Origin: Hydractinia symbiolongicarpus
Taxonomy: Eukaryota; Cnidaria; Hydrozoa; Anthoathecata; Hydractiniidae
Reading direction: 5' to 3'
Assembly (NCBI RefSeq): GCF_029227915.1
Contig: NC_079888.1
Span: 14,925,001-14,989,000, forward strand
DNA: 64,000 bases
In this document: positions 33,693 through 45,378 of the stretch, piece after piece
Numbering within the stretch: position 1 is the first letter of the stretch
How the letters are laid out: each line of letters begins with the position of its first letter
Position numbers and translations under genes: made by a program
Notes under the pieces: generated by a model
What the model was told of the DNA's origin: nothing
The model's database searches: none
What the model saw: the letters and a program-made list of their open reading frames with translations, nothing else

Positions 33693-34756
33693 ATGGATTA
33701 AATTCGAAGCGATTCAAGTTCTTATGAAGATGAAAATGATGACATACCTGATTTATCCACTCTCAGACCCTTTAATTTTGAACCAGAACTTTCTTTGGAA
33801 GAACTGAATAAATTAGAAACGTGTAGTTCCGAGTGATGACAAAGAGAATGAAGTTTCAAGGATCGGCAATAATAACTGATGCTAATGCGTTGGTCACTGT
33901 AGAGCAATTAAGTCGTACAGTGAATGGGATACAAATGAAATTCCTGACAATCATTTTAAAGGTAAAATAAACAAAAAAATTAGCCAAGCATAATTTTCTT
34001 TTTCGTGTTTAAAACCATAACAAAACTCTGCATATTCCCTTTAAATATTGCTCTTTGCGTTGATAAAAAATATGCCTACGAACAGGTCAACTGACGCAAA
34101 ACTTCTTTCAAAATATTTTGCGTAACATGAGTGTTTTCTTAAAAACATTAAACTCTCCTTTGCATATATTTTATTTATCATTCGCTACTGCCACAACAAT
34201 CTCCCAAAAAAATATTCAGCTTTACAAATCGAATGAGAACGTGCGCTCAAAAATCAAAACTTGAGACGGGGATCATTTTTTAAGATTTTCTTTTTAGGAA
34301 AACAATGTATAACTGAAGCCGAAACTTTCGGGATGGTTTGTCAGTGTAAACCAGTACTAACCACTGCACTGTCTGCCCTAAGTAATTTTAGGGGCGTACA
34401 ACGCACACGGATAATTGTTACGTTTTTTCATTACATCTTATTTTAGGGGTTCAGGGCAAGAAAGGACTTCAGAACAAACTTGTGTTATATCACAATTTCT
34501 TTTTAGTTCACTACGTTTTGCCGGTTATAAACAGTACACGTGGTGGATACATAGCAGATTGAGAGAAGGTGTGCAAAAAGTTATACCGTCGTGTGCTTTA
34601 TGGGCAATTCGTATTAAATATCCATCTGAAAATAGTATTTATATTCCATTTGCGGAGAGCATATCCGACGACAAACGGCTGTATGAAAACACGATTCTGA
34701 TTCTGCGTAAAAGAACCAACTTCAACCTTAGAGCTAAAGAAGGGATTGAATACTAA
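33693..34756 (+). pseudogene. P2X7 C-terminal-like domain protein
   Basis: Three plus-strand exon-like pieces. 33693-33961: acidic N-terminus with DDIPDLSTLRPFNFEPELSL, then after a frame change RIGNNN-stop-C-stop-C..GHCRA, a degenerate version of the RxGNxxWCxCGxC motif of the P2X7 intracellular domain; it ends at a GGTAAA donor. 34298-about 34392: GKQCITEAETFGMVCQCKPV. About 34507-34756: RFAGYKQYTWWIHSRLREGV and QKVIPSCALWAIRIKYPSE. Stand-alone genes with this domain are common in cnidarians and fishes. A TGA replaces the Trp codon and a TAA follows it, plus a stop three codons after the start, so it is dead. It ends 18 bases from the convergent transposase. Confidence 0.75.
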
Positions 34757-34773
34757 TATTAAAAAAAATATTA

Positions 34774-37700
34774 CTATGTAAACCTTGTTTTCATATTTTC
34801 AATGGCTTCTTTTTTATCTAGTTCCTCTCTTGGCGCTATATAATTTGGAACATCGCCGACTTTGGGAGCTGGGTACCCTTCTTTAGTTGTAACCAAATGC
34901 TTCACTTCACTAACAATATCCTCTACTTTTCCATGTAGACTTTTTTGACAACCCATGAGTCTGTAATCATCGAGTATTGTTGCTTATAGTGATGCTCTCC
35001 AGACGATGTTTGTGCGTGGGAGGAGCCAGCTCCTGCATTAAAGCTAAGAACGGCGAGTTGTGACTAGCAATCACTCCTGCAAAGGTAAAATGTAACCTCT
35101 TTGGGCAATATTTGTTGTAGAGTGAGTGGTAAAATTCGAATTTTCTTGTCTGTTTGAACTCGACGAAGTACTTTAAATCACGCAACAAAGACTTAAACTA
35201 CAGTTTCAAGGTCTTTGTAGACAGGCGTTCCTTCCATCAACCATTTTTTTGATCGTTGTTCTAATTTAGATAGTTTAGCGTGTTCACATTTGTCACATAT
35301 TTTGTTGCTTTCCCATTTGTGTTTGTTCTTTACATGACATAACAAACTCAGTCATTTCTCTCGTAACTCTGCCACGTTACCATTACAAGAGGCGCAACAC
35401 CACCAGAAATGATTTGCGACAGCTTTTACTCAAGGAAGCAAATCTTTAGCATTTGTTTTCTTGGCACAATTGACCAACTTCTTTTTAATGTTTTTTCCCA
35501 TTTGCCATACATCAAAATAGTGTTTAATATCCTAACGTTCTTCTCGCATGTACTTCCGGACAAAATGGTGTTTGATATCCTTCCGTTCTCGCGTGTACTT
35601 TCGAATTTGAACGTGCCTGTCAGTTGCAATGCCATCAATTAAAAATAACAATCAATCCTTGTTTTTCCATGCGTGACGAATTTCCAACTTGGCCGGCATG
35701 AACTGCATGAAAGTCAACTATTTCATTTGATTTTAAATTATGTAACGTGCAAGTTCTGTACTTTGCACTGTAACCTGGTGAATCACACCTCCCTTCGCCT
35801 GTTATGTGTAGTACCTTTTTGCTTTCTAGGTAAGACTGAAATCGTATTCTCCGAAAATATATTTTGTGAATCGCTTGGAATATGTACTTTTTTGTATTTC
35901 GTAAAAGGTGGTTTTGGACAAAAATGTATTTTTTGCGATCTGCATCATTTCTTTAACGCGTTGGTGTGTGTTACCGGAAATTAAAATGGCTTACTCACCA
36001 GTGGTTGCGATGACCATTCGTCAGCATGATGATCACTGCACAACAAATGTACGATTAGTTGAGTCCTTTTAACTGCAATTTTATTCATTTCAGTTGGCTT
36101 AACCCTATTCGGTCCGGGGGGGGGGCGGATTCCGCCCCCCTGACGGTTTTTTTTTAATAACTCCTAATTGCTTTCTTATATGGCTATGATACTTACTGAG
36201 TTTCAACATTTATCTATTAAACACCTGCATGCTAAATTGTTAGGTCCCATACCTTTCAGAGGCTTTGATATTGATATGGGGAAAATGTAATAACTCCTGT
36301 TAGGATTATCCTTAGAACTTGAAACTTGCAACACAACTTTTTTTCATCAAGAAGAATCATTTTGAATAATTTTGACACGTGATTAATCCAATTTCCCGAT
36401 TTTGTCGGATTTTACCCAAAAATCGGAAAAAACGAATTTACGGGCAATTTTTGGCAATTTTTTATCCGCTTCATGTAAAAACCGGAAGATATGTTAAAAA
36501 ATTTCATTTAGCTTTCAGAAACATCAAACAGAATGTAAAAATTCGCTCTAGAACAAAAGTAATTATATTTTAAGCAGATAGTTGCATTTTTATCAATTTT
36601 CAAGCTTATGATAACGTCACAGAATATGTACTGACGCAAGCAAAAAATTTTTGCCACCATTTTGTGCCTTTTATGACGTACTATAAGTGTGCCAAGTTTG
36701 ATCCAATTGGAACAATCCTATGGAAAGTTATTGAGGGAATCCGCCCCCCCCCCCTTCCCCCCGGTCATAGTATGTTCAAAAAAACCCGGACCAAATAGGG
36801 TTAAAACATTGAAACAAAATCGTAGCAGAGGTAGAAGGCAAGACCAACAAACGATAAAACACGTGCAGTTTAGGTTGGGAATGTCCGCATAGGAGTCGAT
36901 ATCATTCTCACTATCTGGTAGATTTTCCAAGTTGAACGATTCGTCTTGACTTTTCTCATTACTAATTGTTTCTTCCTTGTATTCTGAAAATTCTTCTATG
37001 AGAGACATCGATATTTTTTCTACGTCGGGTGAGAACGAAAAATTGGTATTACAACATTTGTCCTTCTTTTTTTTTTTTGCTTTTGGAATCTTTACTTTTA
37101 TTGTAGCAACTAGATTCTAACCTTCTCATGACTCACACATAGTGATGATTGACATTGAAATGTCTTTAATGACTTGATAGCATTGCCATATTTATCAATG
37201 CCATTTGTTTCAGTCTGGGTTTCCATTACTTGTTTTTTTCAGGTTGTGTAGTATCACTTGCGTCTATTTCCAGCATAGAGTCAATTAGCTAGAAGATAAC
37301 CAAACAAAACTTCATTTTAAACCAACCCTTTGTATTGCAAAAACATATAGACACTTATTTTACCTGTCGTTTCGGTCTTCGATTCTTTTTACTGTTCTGT
37401 TATGTTTCTCAGGCTGTTTCGTAAAATTAAACAAGGTCGGAACAGCACCATCTTTTAATTTCTTTCCCGGTGGGGAACCCATTAATTCAGCCTAGAAATT
37501 TAAAAATAATAGATTTTCATTGCCCCTGTCTTACGAAAGCACATGTTCTTGTAGGGTTTTTTGATGTGAAAAAAACATTCAGCACTGGGAGAAAGAAAAT
37601 GCGAACATGCGGAGGAAATATAATGATTAACATGGTTTTGGTTTGGAAATGGCTATAATAAATGAAACTGTGTTGAATGTTTCTAAATACGAGAAAGACA

Positions 37701-38056
37701 AAGTTTGGCTGTTTGGTGAAACATAGGTAACAAAAGGACTTACTTGTAAATCTCTTTCGAAGCACTCTGCTTCAAATTGTTGAGAACAAATATAAAACCC
37801 AAGAGACTTTCGGCAAGGTACCACTTCTTTTTATATTCTGTAGCCATTATTCCGAAGCTCTTTATCTTTTTTCGCACTAGGAATCTAATAAAATACTACG
37901 CGGATTTTTCTTTCATTGTTACATTTTCCTTTCTCGTAAGCTTTTCGTTGTCTACCTCCTTATTTTCCTCGCTTTCCTTACCCTTTTTTGTTTTTTTATT
38001 ATTGCTACTTCGATTTGTACAACCGATGGCAGCACAGTTTGGCATATTGAAATAAT
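34774..38056 (-). pseudogene. THAP-domain DDE transposase
   Basis: Minus-strand, multi-exon and heavily broken. The first exon (38056 downward) starts MPNCAAIGCTNRSSNN, a THAP zinc-finger start (C-x4-C). After an indel it continues IPSAKKDKELRNN and FYICSQQFEAECFERDLQ up to a GTAAGT donor at about 37741. The next exon (about 37496-37367) has GKKLKDGAVPTLFNF. An acidic region (LIEEFSEYKEE, 37.0 kb) and CFIVCWSCLLPLL follow. The catalytic region (about 35.9-35.6 kb) shows ITGEGRCDSPGYSAKY, with the first catalytic Asp, and VGNSSRMEKQG. The C-terminal part is KFEFYHSLYNKYCPKRLHF (35.1 kb), ending near 34774. A 698-bp MITE interrupts it at 36103-36800. It would bind its own DNA ends and cut and paste them. 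Confidence 0.75.
36103..36800. mobile_element. TTAA-flanked MITE (piggyBac-like ends)
   Basis: 698 bp between two TTAA sites (36099-36102 and 36801-36804). Ends are inverted repeats: CCCTATTCGGTCCGGG on the left, complementary to CCCGGACCAAATAGGG on the right with one mismatch. Subterminal poly-G/poly-C tracts are also inverted. No coding capacity. TTAA duplication plus CCCT ends is the piggyBac superfamily signature. Removing it restores the flanking transposase sequence on either side. Confidence 0.85.
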
Positions 38057-38099
38057 AAGTATGTATAAACAACACGCTTCTTCATGTAATTACACCTAA

Positions 38100-39427
38100 T
38101 TCCTAACAGCAAACTTCGCTTTTTGAAGTATAAAACGTCATAATTCAAACTCGACCAACCCTTCGAAAAAACGTAAAGGGGTCAGTATACGAAGGTGTTT
38201 TTACGTGTGGTTAACACAGATTATTTCAAAAAAATAAGTTATCGTATTGTTTTTTTTCCTTTATGACCATTGATTATGAAAATATAATCTTTGACCGAAC
38301 TTCCCCTTAAAAGCTAGGTACGTTTTCTCCATCATCATTTCGAAGGAAAACCCAGCCAAACGTTTGGTTGCTTCTAAAACCAAATAAAAATATTTGTGAA
38401 GAAGACAACCTTTTAATTAAATACAATGCATGGATTCGTTTTTACGCATTTCGAAAACGAGTCCGCCTAAAATTCGCATCTTCTGTGAAATGTTTGAAGC
38501 CTTTTTTAATCCTTTCCCACTTACAATGAAAGAACCATAGGTAAGGATTAACTCGTCTTCCATGACTAAGTGCTTAGTTTCATCATTGTTAATGGGTCAC
38601 ACAACAAACTCTTCCAACTCTAAAGAACCTCCAGCTGGCTTTTTATGTGGGTAAAGTACCAGTTCGCACTGACTTTGAATACCAGTAAAACTATCGGATG
38701 ACTCTTTTCTGCACGCATCTATGACAATGCCTTTTCATATCACCAGAAAAGTAAAATCCCAAGCAGATTGTTTTTTCATTCGACTGTCTACAAACAATTA
38801 TGTCCCCATAACCAGCTTAACCAACCTTAGAATTATGAAAAAAGTCCCGTTATTTTCTTAACGTCTCGAGTAGAATTTAACACGTGTAAAGCTACAGCCA
38901 GGTTCACAAGTCCTGGCGCACAGATCGTTGCATGCTTTAGTTTACTTTTGTTTCGTTAGAAATTATTCTATGATTTATCCGTTTAAGGATAGTTTAGTGA
39001 TAAGTCCTTTAATGTTTTTTTATTAGTGTTTTGTGCTTTGCCCTTTTTAATGGTCATTATTTTTTCTGAGAGAATCCATTTTTAAAAGGGAGAGTTACAA
39101 CCTCTATAATATCTAACCAGCCGTCATTAGACAAGCTATATCACAACAGCCACCTGCTTTGTCACTTCATCATCAATTTGCGTTCCTTGGCCTCCTTTAC
39201 AACCTGTACGGATAGAGCCAAGATACTGCTGACAAGATCTTCGTTTTTGATGGTGGCGAAATAAATGCCGTGGCAGTTTGCTCACTATTTCTCCACAATA
39301 GTAGCAAGCGTCACTTCTGTCATAAATTCGCAAACCTTCTTTTGATTTATGTGCCAACAGTAAATCGATTCCTTTAAAATAGCGTCAGTAGTTCAAGGCA
39401 ACAACGATACGATTTGCTGCTGTCGAC
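38100..39427 (-). pseudogene. C2H2 zinc-finger gene remnant, 3' part
   Basis: Minus-strand frame 39357-39136 has RIYDRSDACYYCGEIVSKLP followed by RHLFRHH, a C2H2-type finger. Further downstream, 38.72-38.30 kb contains GGSLELEEFVV, then a stop, then LVMEDELILTYGSFIVSGKG and KKASNISQKMRILGGLVFEM. This combination (finger, then LTYGS..KKAS.ISQKMR) belongs to a cnidarian protein group I recognise only as uncharacterised, some members of which carry tyrosine-recombinase domains. Stops and a break near 39.1 kb show decay. Upstream exons lie at 39.86-40.55 kb. Confidence 0.5.
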
Positions 39428-39722
39428 TTTTCTTTTCTCAAAGTTTAACAACAGTTATTGGTTTTGGCAGACAGTGTCAATGAATGTGGCTAGTTTCTTG
39501 CGGGAGGCAGGGGATACTTACTCAAGTGCATGCACCAGATCCCAAGCATGAGTGAATTTTACCAATCCTCATGTTTCCACATTCATACGTGTTTGTTTCT
39601 GTACAGTCGAAATCCATTACCTTTCCGATTATCCTTGTAAAAGGAGAATGCAGAAGTTCCTCAGCGGCTTCTTATTCTTTGGAGAGAAACCTCCTTTTTT
39701 TTCATTAAACTTTCCGTCTTAA
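39428..39722. repeat. Dispersed repeat family A, copy 2
   Basis: Second copy of 27043-27347. It splits the minus-strand C2H2 gene remnant between its acidic exons and its finger exon. Confidence 0.85.
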
Positions 39723-39859
39723 TTTTTTAATATGTGGAGTCCTGTACTTTTGTTTTTATTATTGAAGTCAGATTAGACCTGTCTTGCTTAGATTAGCGGT
39801 TGTTTATTAGATATTCTGTGATATAAAATATAAAGAATCAAAGATATTCTCTTTGTAGA

Positions 39860-40548
39860 CTGAACAGATTCAGCATCGTCATCATAACTTTCTACGTCCT
39901 CATTTACTGTGTCGCATATGCTAGGGAAGTCTCTAAATAATCCAGAGTCGTTCCCTAATGACATCTTAAAATTTAAAGCAACAACAAATCAAATACTTCG
40001 TCAGAAAGAGTAATATCAGCCATAGCTAAGGTTCGTTCAAACAAAAAAACAGCAACAAGCAAACAAGTAACTGAATCAGTGTACCTTTTGATCTTAAAAT
40101 ACGTTACCAAATATCTTGACAAAAAAATCTTTATTACTTCACCACGCCCCACACTATACTATTTACTTACATGATTGAGCACACTAGCATTATTGCCTTC
40201 ACCAGGTGGTCCAAATTGTCATCGTTGTCAAGTCTAACAACAGCCTAATGAAATAACGTAATCGCATAGGTAATTTAGCATCAATTTAAAACGTTCTTCA
40301 TTATTCTTTACAAGACGTATACATTTTAAATTATCTCCACTTGACAAGCCAACTTAATCTCTTTTATGGTTGGACACTATACGTAAGTGAATAAATTTGT
40401 AAAAACAAAAAATAAGGCATTACGCATTACATTATGCAACGTGTTAAATTAACTACGTATTACAAACCTTACGAAGTGTCATATCGTTACCATCATCAAC
40501 TGTAGGATCGAAATTTGCTTCTTTTATAACAGTTTCATCACAAATGGT
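39860..40548 (-). pseudogene. Acidic N-terminal exons of the C2H2 gene remnant
   Basis: Exon 40548-40468 has AG/GT borders and encodes 27 residues (ICDETVIKEANFDPTVDDGN). Exon 40244-40171 has a GTAAGT donor and encodes VVRLDNDDNLDHLVKAIMLV. A third acidic piece near 39.97-39.86 kb reads SICDTVNEDVESYDDDAESV. Spacing and phase of the first two are clean; the third could not be joined in frame. Together with the 38.1-39.4 kb finger they probably form one gene with an acidic N-terminus. Confidence 0.45.
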
Positions 40549-40962
40549 CTGAAATAGATTAAGAGAAAGTCGAAGCATATAACATCAGCGTATATTAAAA
40601 AGTCTATCCATGTAGTTTACAATAAGAGACATGTTATTCCTTCGGACATTGCAAGCCAGCAATATTAATTTACCTGGTTCATACTAGGGGGGAAATTCTC
40701 TTTTTCTTACATTTCCTAAAGAACAAAAATTAATCAGGTTCACTTTGCTCCATAATTAAACCCGAGACAGCATCAAAACTTAAAAAAATTTTCCTCGTGT
40801 AATGTAATTATCTATACTATATAAACTTGCTAGGATGGTTGCAAGTTATATTTGTAAGAACATAGGGCCTGGACATATACGGCTAGGTTGGCTTGGTTCG
40901 CTGTCATTCTTGGTTGTACACAAGATACAAAATTTTGAAAGACAATGTTTTTCTTGGCTTAA

Positions 40963-41395
40963 CCCTATTCGGCGCCCCGTAATAACTTTTCATAAGCTTG
41001 TCCAAATTCAATCAAACTAGGGACACTTTCTACTACTTCAAAAAAGGGAAAAAAAGGCAGCAATAAATTTTTGTTTGCGTTAGCATATTTTTTGTGACGT
41101 CATCAAAAGCTTAAAATTTGCTCAAAATGCTAATATCTACTTAAAACTAAATTGCTTTAGTTATATAGCGATTTTTTACAATCTGCTTGAAGTTTCAGAA
41201 AGGCAAATATTAGTTATTTTCCCTATTATTAGGATTTTATGGCGATTTTTAGGAGTAGTTTCTAGTGATGGCCAATATCAATGCCTCTGAAAGCTATGGG
41301 ACCTAAAAATATGGCATACATGTGTCTAATAGATAAATATTAAAACTTAGTAAGTATCATAGCCATGCATAAAGGTGCCCTGAATGAAATCTATG
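40963..41395. mobile_element. Truncated second copy of the TTAA MITE family
   Basis: Left end TTAA-CCCTATTCGG matches the 36103 element. Sequence near 41285-41370 is the reverse complement of 36180-36260 (for example GCCTCTGAAAG...GGGACCTA and TAGTAAGTATCATAGCCAT). No right-hand inverted end was found, so it is truncated or internally rearranged. Confidence 0.65.
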
Positions 41396-41795
41396 ATTAT
41401 TTTTTATTTAAAATGATTTTTGCCTTTAGCTGCTACGTACCAATGGACATAACGATCTGCCCATTGATAACAAAAAATTGTTACCAGCTCCTCACACTTT
41501 TAATACTGTAGCCACAGCTATACCTAAATCCCAATTGTAAACCCACTAACAATATCTAATTTATTTAGAAAGTCGGTCGGAAACAAATGGGATTTAAATT
41601 CATGGTGAGAAAATCTCAATAAAACATAAGCCTTTTTTTGAGGATGCTCCTATCCTATGTATCAGGAATTTTGCATTGGGCTATATGCATATAATTTGTG
41701 TAGCAGTAGTAAGGCGAGTGCTACTGTATTAAAAAAGATCCTCGTATATATAAGTTTTCATCAAGACAAATTGGTCAACTCTCTGACAATTTTCA

Positions 41796-41905
41796 GCAGT
41801 TTAATGGTACTATACCAAAGGAAATAACAAGACAGTCCAGAAGGCTAAATGATTTTAAATGTTCGATAGTTACAGAACTTCGCCAATTCCTGCTTCTATA
41901 CTGGT
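41796..41905 (+). pseudogene. Transposase-associated exon fragment
   Basis: After a TTTTCAG acceptor the frame reads FNGTIPKEITRQSRRLNDFK and VTELRQFLLLYWSD. This matches the pattern P-x-E-x-x-R-x-x-R-x-L...ELRQFLLY found at the C-terminal side of several cnidarian transposon proteins. No partner exons were identified. Confidence 0.35.
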
Positions 41906-41938
41906 CTGATTGTTTTAACAACCCATCATTGCGAAAAA

Positions 41939-41957
41939 AAACTATGATAATCATACT
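41939..41957 (+). repeat. 19-bp inverted repeat, left copy (candidate KDZ end)
   Basis: AAACTATGATAATCATACT is the exact reverse complement of 51400-51418. A partial second copy follows at 41972-41989. The motif is itself nearly palindromic, which weakens its value as a terminal repeat. No 8-bp target duplication is visible beside it. Confidence 0.6.
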
Positions 41958-43251
41958 CTCTAATATTTGCGTTAAACTATGATAATCATATTTCCGCTGG
42001 ATACCAATGCGCTCATATGTACTTAACTGGTTCGGATAAATTTTTCAGTCATAAAGTTGAAAAAACCGTGTAAATTGGTTGCCGTGATTTTCATTAGGCG
42101 ATTGTTGATAATAATGGCAGGCATATTGCAGATTGACACAGATTGTGGCAGATCTTGCGTTTTGGTTTGATGGCTGTGAGATGACATTAATAAGTAGAAA
42201 CTAGTTGGTTATATGAACAGAATTTTATTCACATGGATAGCAGTAAAAGTGGGAAAGCTGAAGGGACTCGCGGGGAGGTGAAGGAAGGTAAGCTAGATGC
42301 TATAATGTTATGAGCTCTATTATGGGCCCCAGCCCAGGCCAGTATAATATTTAGTAGGATATGATATACCCTAGTCCTAAAGCTATAAAACTACCTAAAA
42401 AACCTCTTTCCATGTTTTTATTGCATTTGAATTTGAATCTGTTTGCCACTGAATTTTCTTTGTACCGTGTATTATAGCATACAACACATGTTCAGCTCAG
42501 TGGGCATTTTCTTCACTTTTGTACTTGAGCTAGCAGCTAGACGGTTTTAAATGTTTCAGAAATTCCTTGAATTTGTTCTCGCTTCCTACTACAGTAAGAA
42601 AAATTTTTTTCATTATTATAGCTCACAAACTCTTGCAAACACTGCTGAAACCTGGTTTACCGACCAGAAAAAAAAGCAAGATTTTATGAATACAGCAGAA
42701 GTTCCAAGACTGGAGAAAGAATACTCGAGTAGCACGTAATACCAAAACGCAGGTACAAAAAGAAAACAAAGCCGAGAAATAGAACTGCAGAAACATACTC
42801 ATCAAAACAGAGAGTTATTTGCTCTAGGTGTTATACATACATAGGCAGTACTGTGCCAGTACTCCTATATATTTTGGATAAAAGAAGAGAAAATTATGAA
42901 ATGGAAAATGATAGCTATGCATTCATATTATATCTTTGTTTTCTTTTTAGATAATGTCACGCCTGAAAGTAGTATTGCAACAAATGAAATTGTCAATAAT
43001 ACTGAAAATATATATGGTATATTTCTTGAATTATATATCCACTAAGTTAACAATAACTACCCAGCTGCTAAAGAGCATTCAATCTGGCAAAGCAAGCTAG
43101 TAATAAAGTAATTAAAATAAATATAATTACATCTATTTTAAGGTACTGAAATCAGCAATGAAATTCCTAATAGAAGGGAAGATGTGTTCACCAGGAGCAC
43201 TGAGTTGTTAAGGACTATGATTCGGCCAGTTGGTAGTAAAAAATAAAAAAA

Positions 43252-45034
43252 TAAATCTTGGTTTGACCGAACAAAATCTAATAAAGATAAGTGGCGAAGA
43301 AATAGACCTTTAATTTGGGAAATTATGTTGGCAGTAGAAGAACTTACTGGGTTTTGTTCTGTATGCAATGACAGAGGTGCAGTCATTAGATGTGATGATT
43401 GCTGTAACAGTGCTCTTTTTGGATGGAATTCAACAACGTATAACTCCGTTGGAAGCAATAAATGATAACATGGACATTGAACCAACAGGCATGTATACAG
43501 TAGCATTTATTGTATAATGATTTAGTGTAAGGCACTGCTTTTATAACTTTCACACCTTCATTGATAACTGTGCCAATAGGAACTGAAGAGGTTGTCCTAA
43601 CTAAATAATTATAATGTAAATATTGTTTTTTATGCTGCAGTAAAATCCGTAAAGCTCAAGTGTTTCTCTTGTGAGCATTGCGATGGAAAAAACATAAGAC
43701 AAGAGGATACTGATGATATCTGTATGGTGGTTACATTGAAAGGTTTGTATGTCAGATAAACATATGCGACAAATAACGTTATTTTCAATATATTCATATT
43801 AATTTATATCCATGTGTATTGTATATTTATAGGGCGGTATGACATTTTCAAATATAGAATTTATGTGAAGACTGTGGCGGCATTCCCATTTGATATTAGC
43901 TCAGTGCTAAAATCAGGGTATTGGCCTGGGAGTCCGTGTTCCATTAATCATCTGATTAAAGAAGATGTTTTTATATTATGGGATGCATTTCGTAGCAGAA
44001 TGCCTGGTAGCTCTTTAAAGGCATTCCTTACATCATTATGTGATATTGGTGAATACTATGGAAGGGTACGTTTATTGCTTCAATATTTTTTACTTTGTTC
44101 TATATTAAGAAATGATATATAGTTCATGCATATTTCAAATTCTGAAAATATTTTGTATGCTCAATAAAAAATTTGCTTACGTGTATATATATATATACAT
44201 TTTCTAGACAAACATGATCAATGTCAACACATTCTCATCGTCATTTAAAGAATGGAAATATTGAAGACATGAGAAAGACGTGATTCAAAAGATGAACTGG
44301 CTTGATTGTCCGCCATGTACAGTAAAACAACACAGGTGTCATGTAGATGGAAACTGTAAATTATACAGATATTCCTCCTCCGGCAAGTAAGACTAAACTA
44401 ACAAGTTTTTGCCATATAAGTACCAGTTTTATTATTCAAGTGCAAATTTCTATCTTAAAGGTATTTTTAATGCATTAAGTATAAAAGACAATTATTAATT
44501 TTTATAAGGCGAAGAAGGCCATCATGATATGGTGAATTGCTCTTTTGGTCAAATGAAAAAGTATATTCATATATGGAACAACTATATGAAAATTGCTCTT
44601 TTGTAAGCAAGGTTTGTGTTTTTTCTTAAATGTATCTCTTTTCATGTTATCTGTAATAGTAAATTGAAATATACTTTGTAATATCCATATATTTGAAAAA
44701 TGTGTTTTGATTTTACTTAACAAGGGTGACACACAATGTGGGGGCGATGGTCAGCAGCAAGAAATGTGAAAAGAAAAGCGAAATCGCTAGATAAAACAGG
44801 CCTTGAAGGCATGTTATAGGACAGAAAGCTGTAAATATGTTCCAAGGAGAGGTTTTTAGGTATTCCTTGTTTATAATGAAGGAATTCGTGATTCCAAACA
44901 GTGTGACATTTTATTTTGCTGATGTAATATGTAAACTTTGGAAATTCATCTGCAAACATGCAACTGACATTTCAATTGCAATTAAACCAGCTCTATCTAT
45001 TATGCATGCTAAGGCACATGCCCACGACTGCCAA
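43252..45034 (+). pseudogene. KDZ (Kyakuja-Dileera-Zisupton) transposase, spliced
   Basis: Plus-strand exons: about 43252-43460 (RRNRPLIWEIM, CSVCNDRGAVIRCDDCC), 43641-43742 (KCFSCEHCDGK, CMVVTLKG), 43833-44065 (YDIFKYRIYVK, LKSGYWPGSPCSINHL, EDVFILWDAFRSRMPGSS), 44208-44386 (VNTFSSSFKEWKY, then a stop, then NWLDCPPCTVKQHRCHVDGN and CKLYRY), and about 44727-45034 (AVNMFQGEVFRYSLFIMKEF and SIMHAKAHAHDCQ). The middle exons join in phase with proper AG/GT borders. CPPC..H.DGN.KLYR, NMFQGE and MHAKAH..CQ are KDZ hallmarks; the family moves large DNA transposons. A TGA after EWKY, a frameshift near 44810 and the missing C-terminus after 45034 show it is defective. Confidence 0.8.
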
Positions 45035-45378
45035 GTATGTTTTTTTTGTAATAATATTTTATATAACATACATGACATAAAGATTCTGGTTTATACAAAA
45101 ATATTTTTAAGTTTAGACCCCCAAAATATTTTTATTTTGCGAGAAAAACAGGCGACCAAAATTACAAATTTATGATTTAGTGAAAATGAGTTGTACCCTT
45201 TTATCGTAACTGATGACAGCATGTCTTGACATAATGTTGATTAAATGTTGATTATGTAGGCCTTAAACTCGACAAGAAAAAAAATACTTGGATTTCCTTC
45301 TTTGCGTTTTGTTATTGTGTTATTCGCTTGTAGCCACTTTTTTTTCTTTGTGTTCCTCTTGGGTAGAGCGTATTTCTT

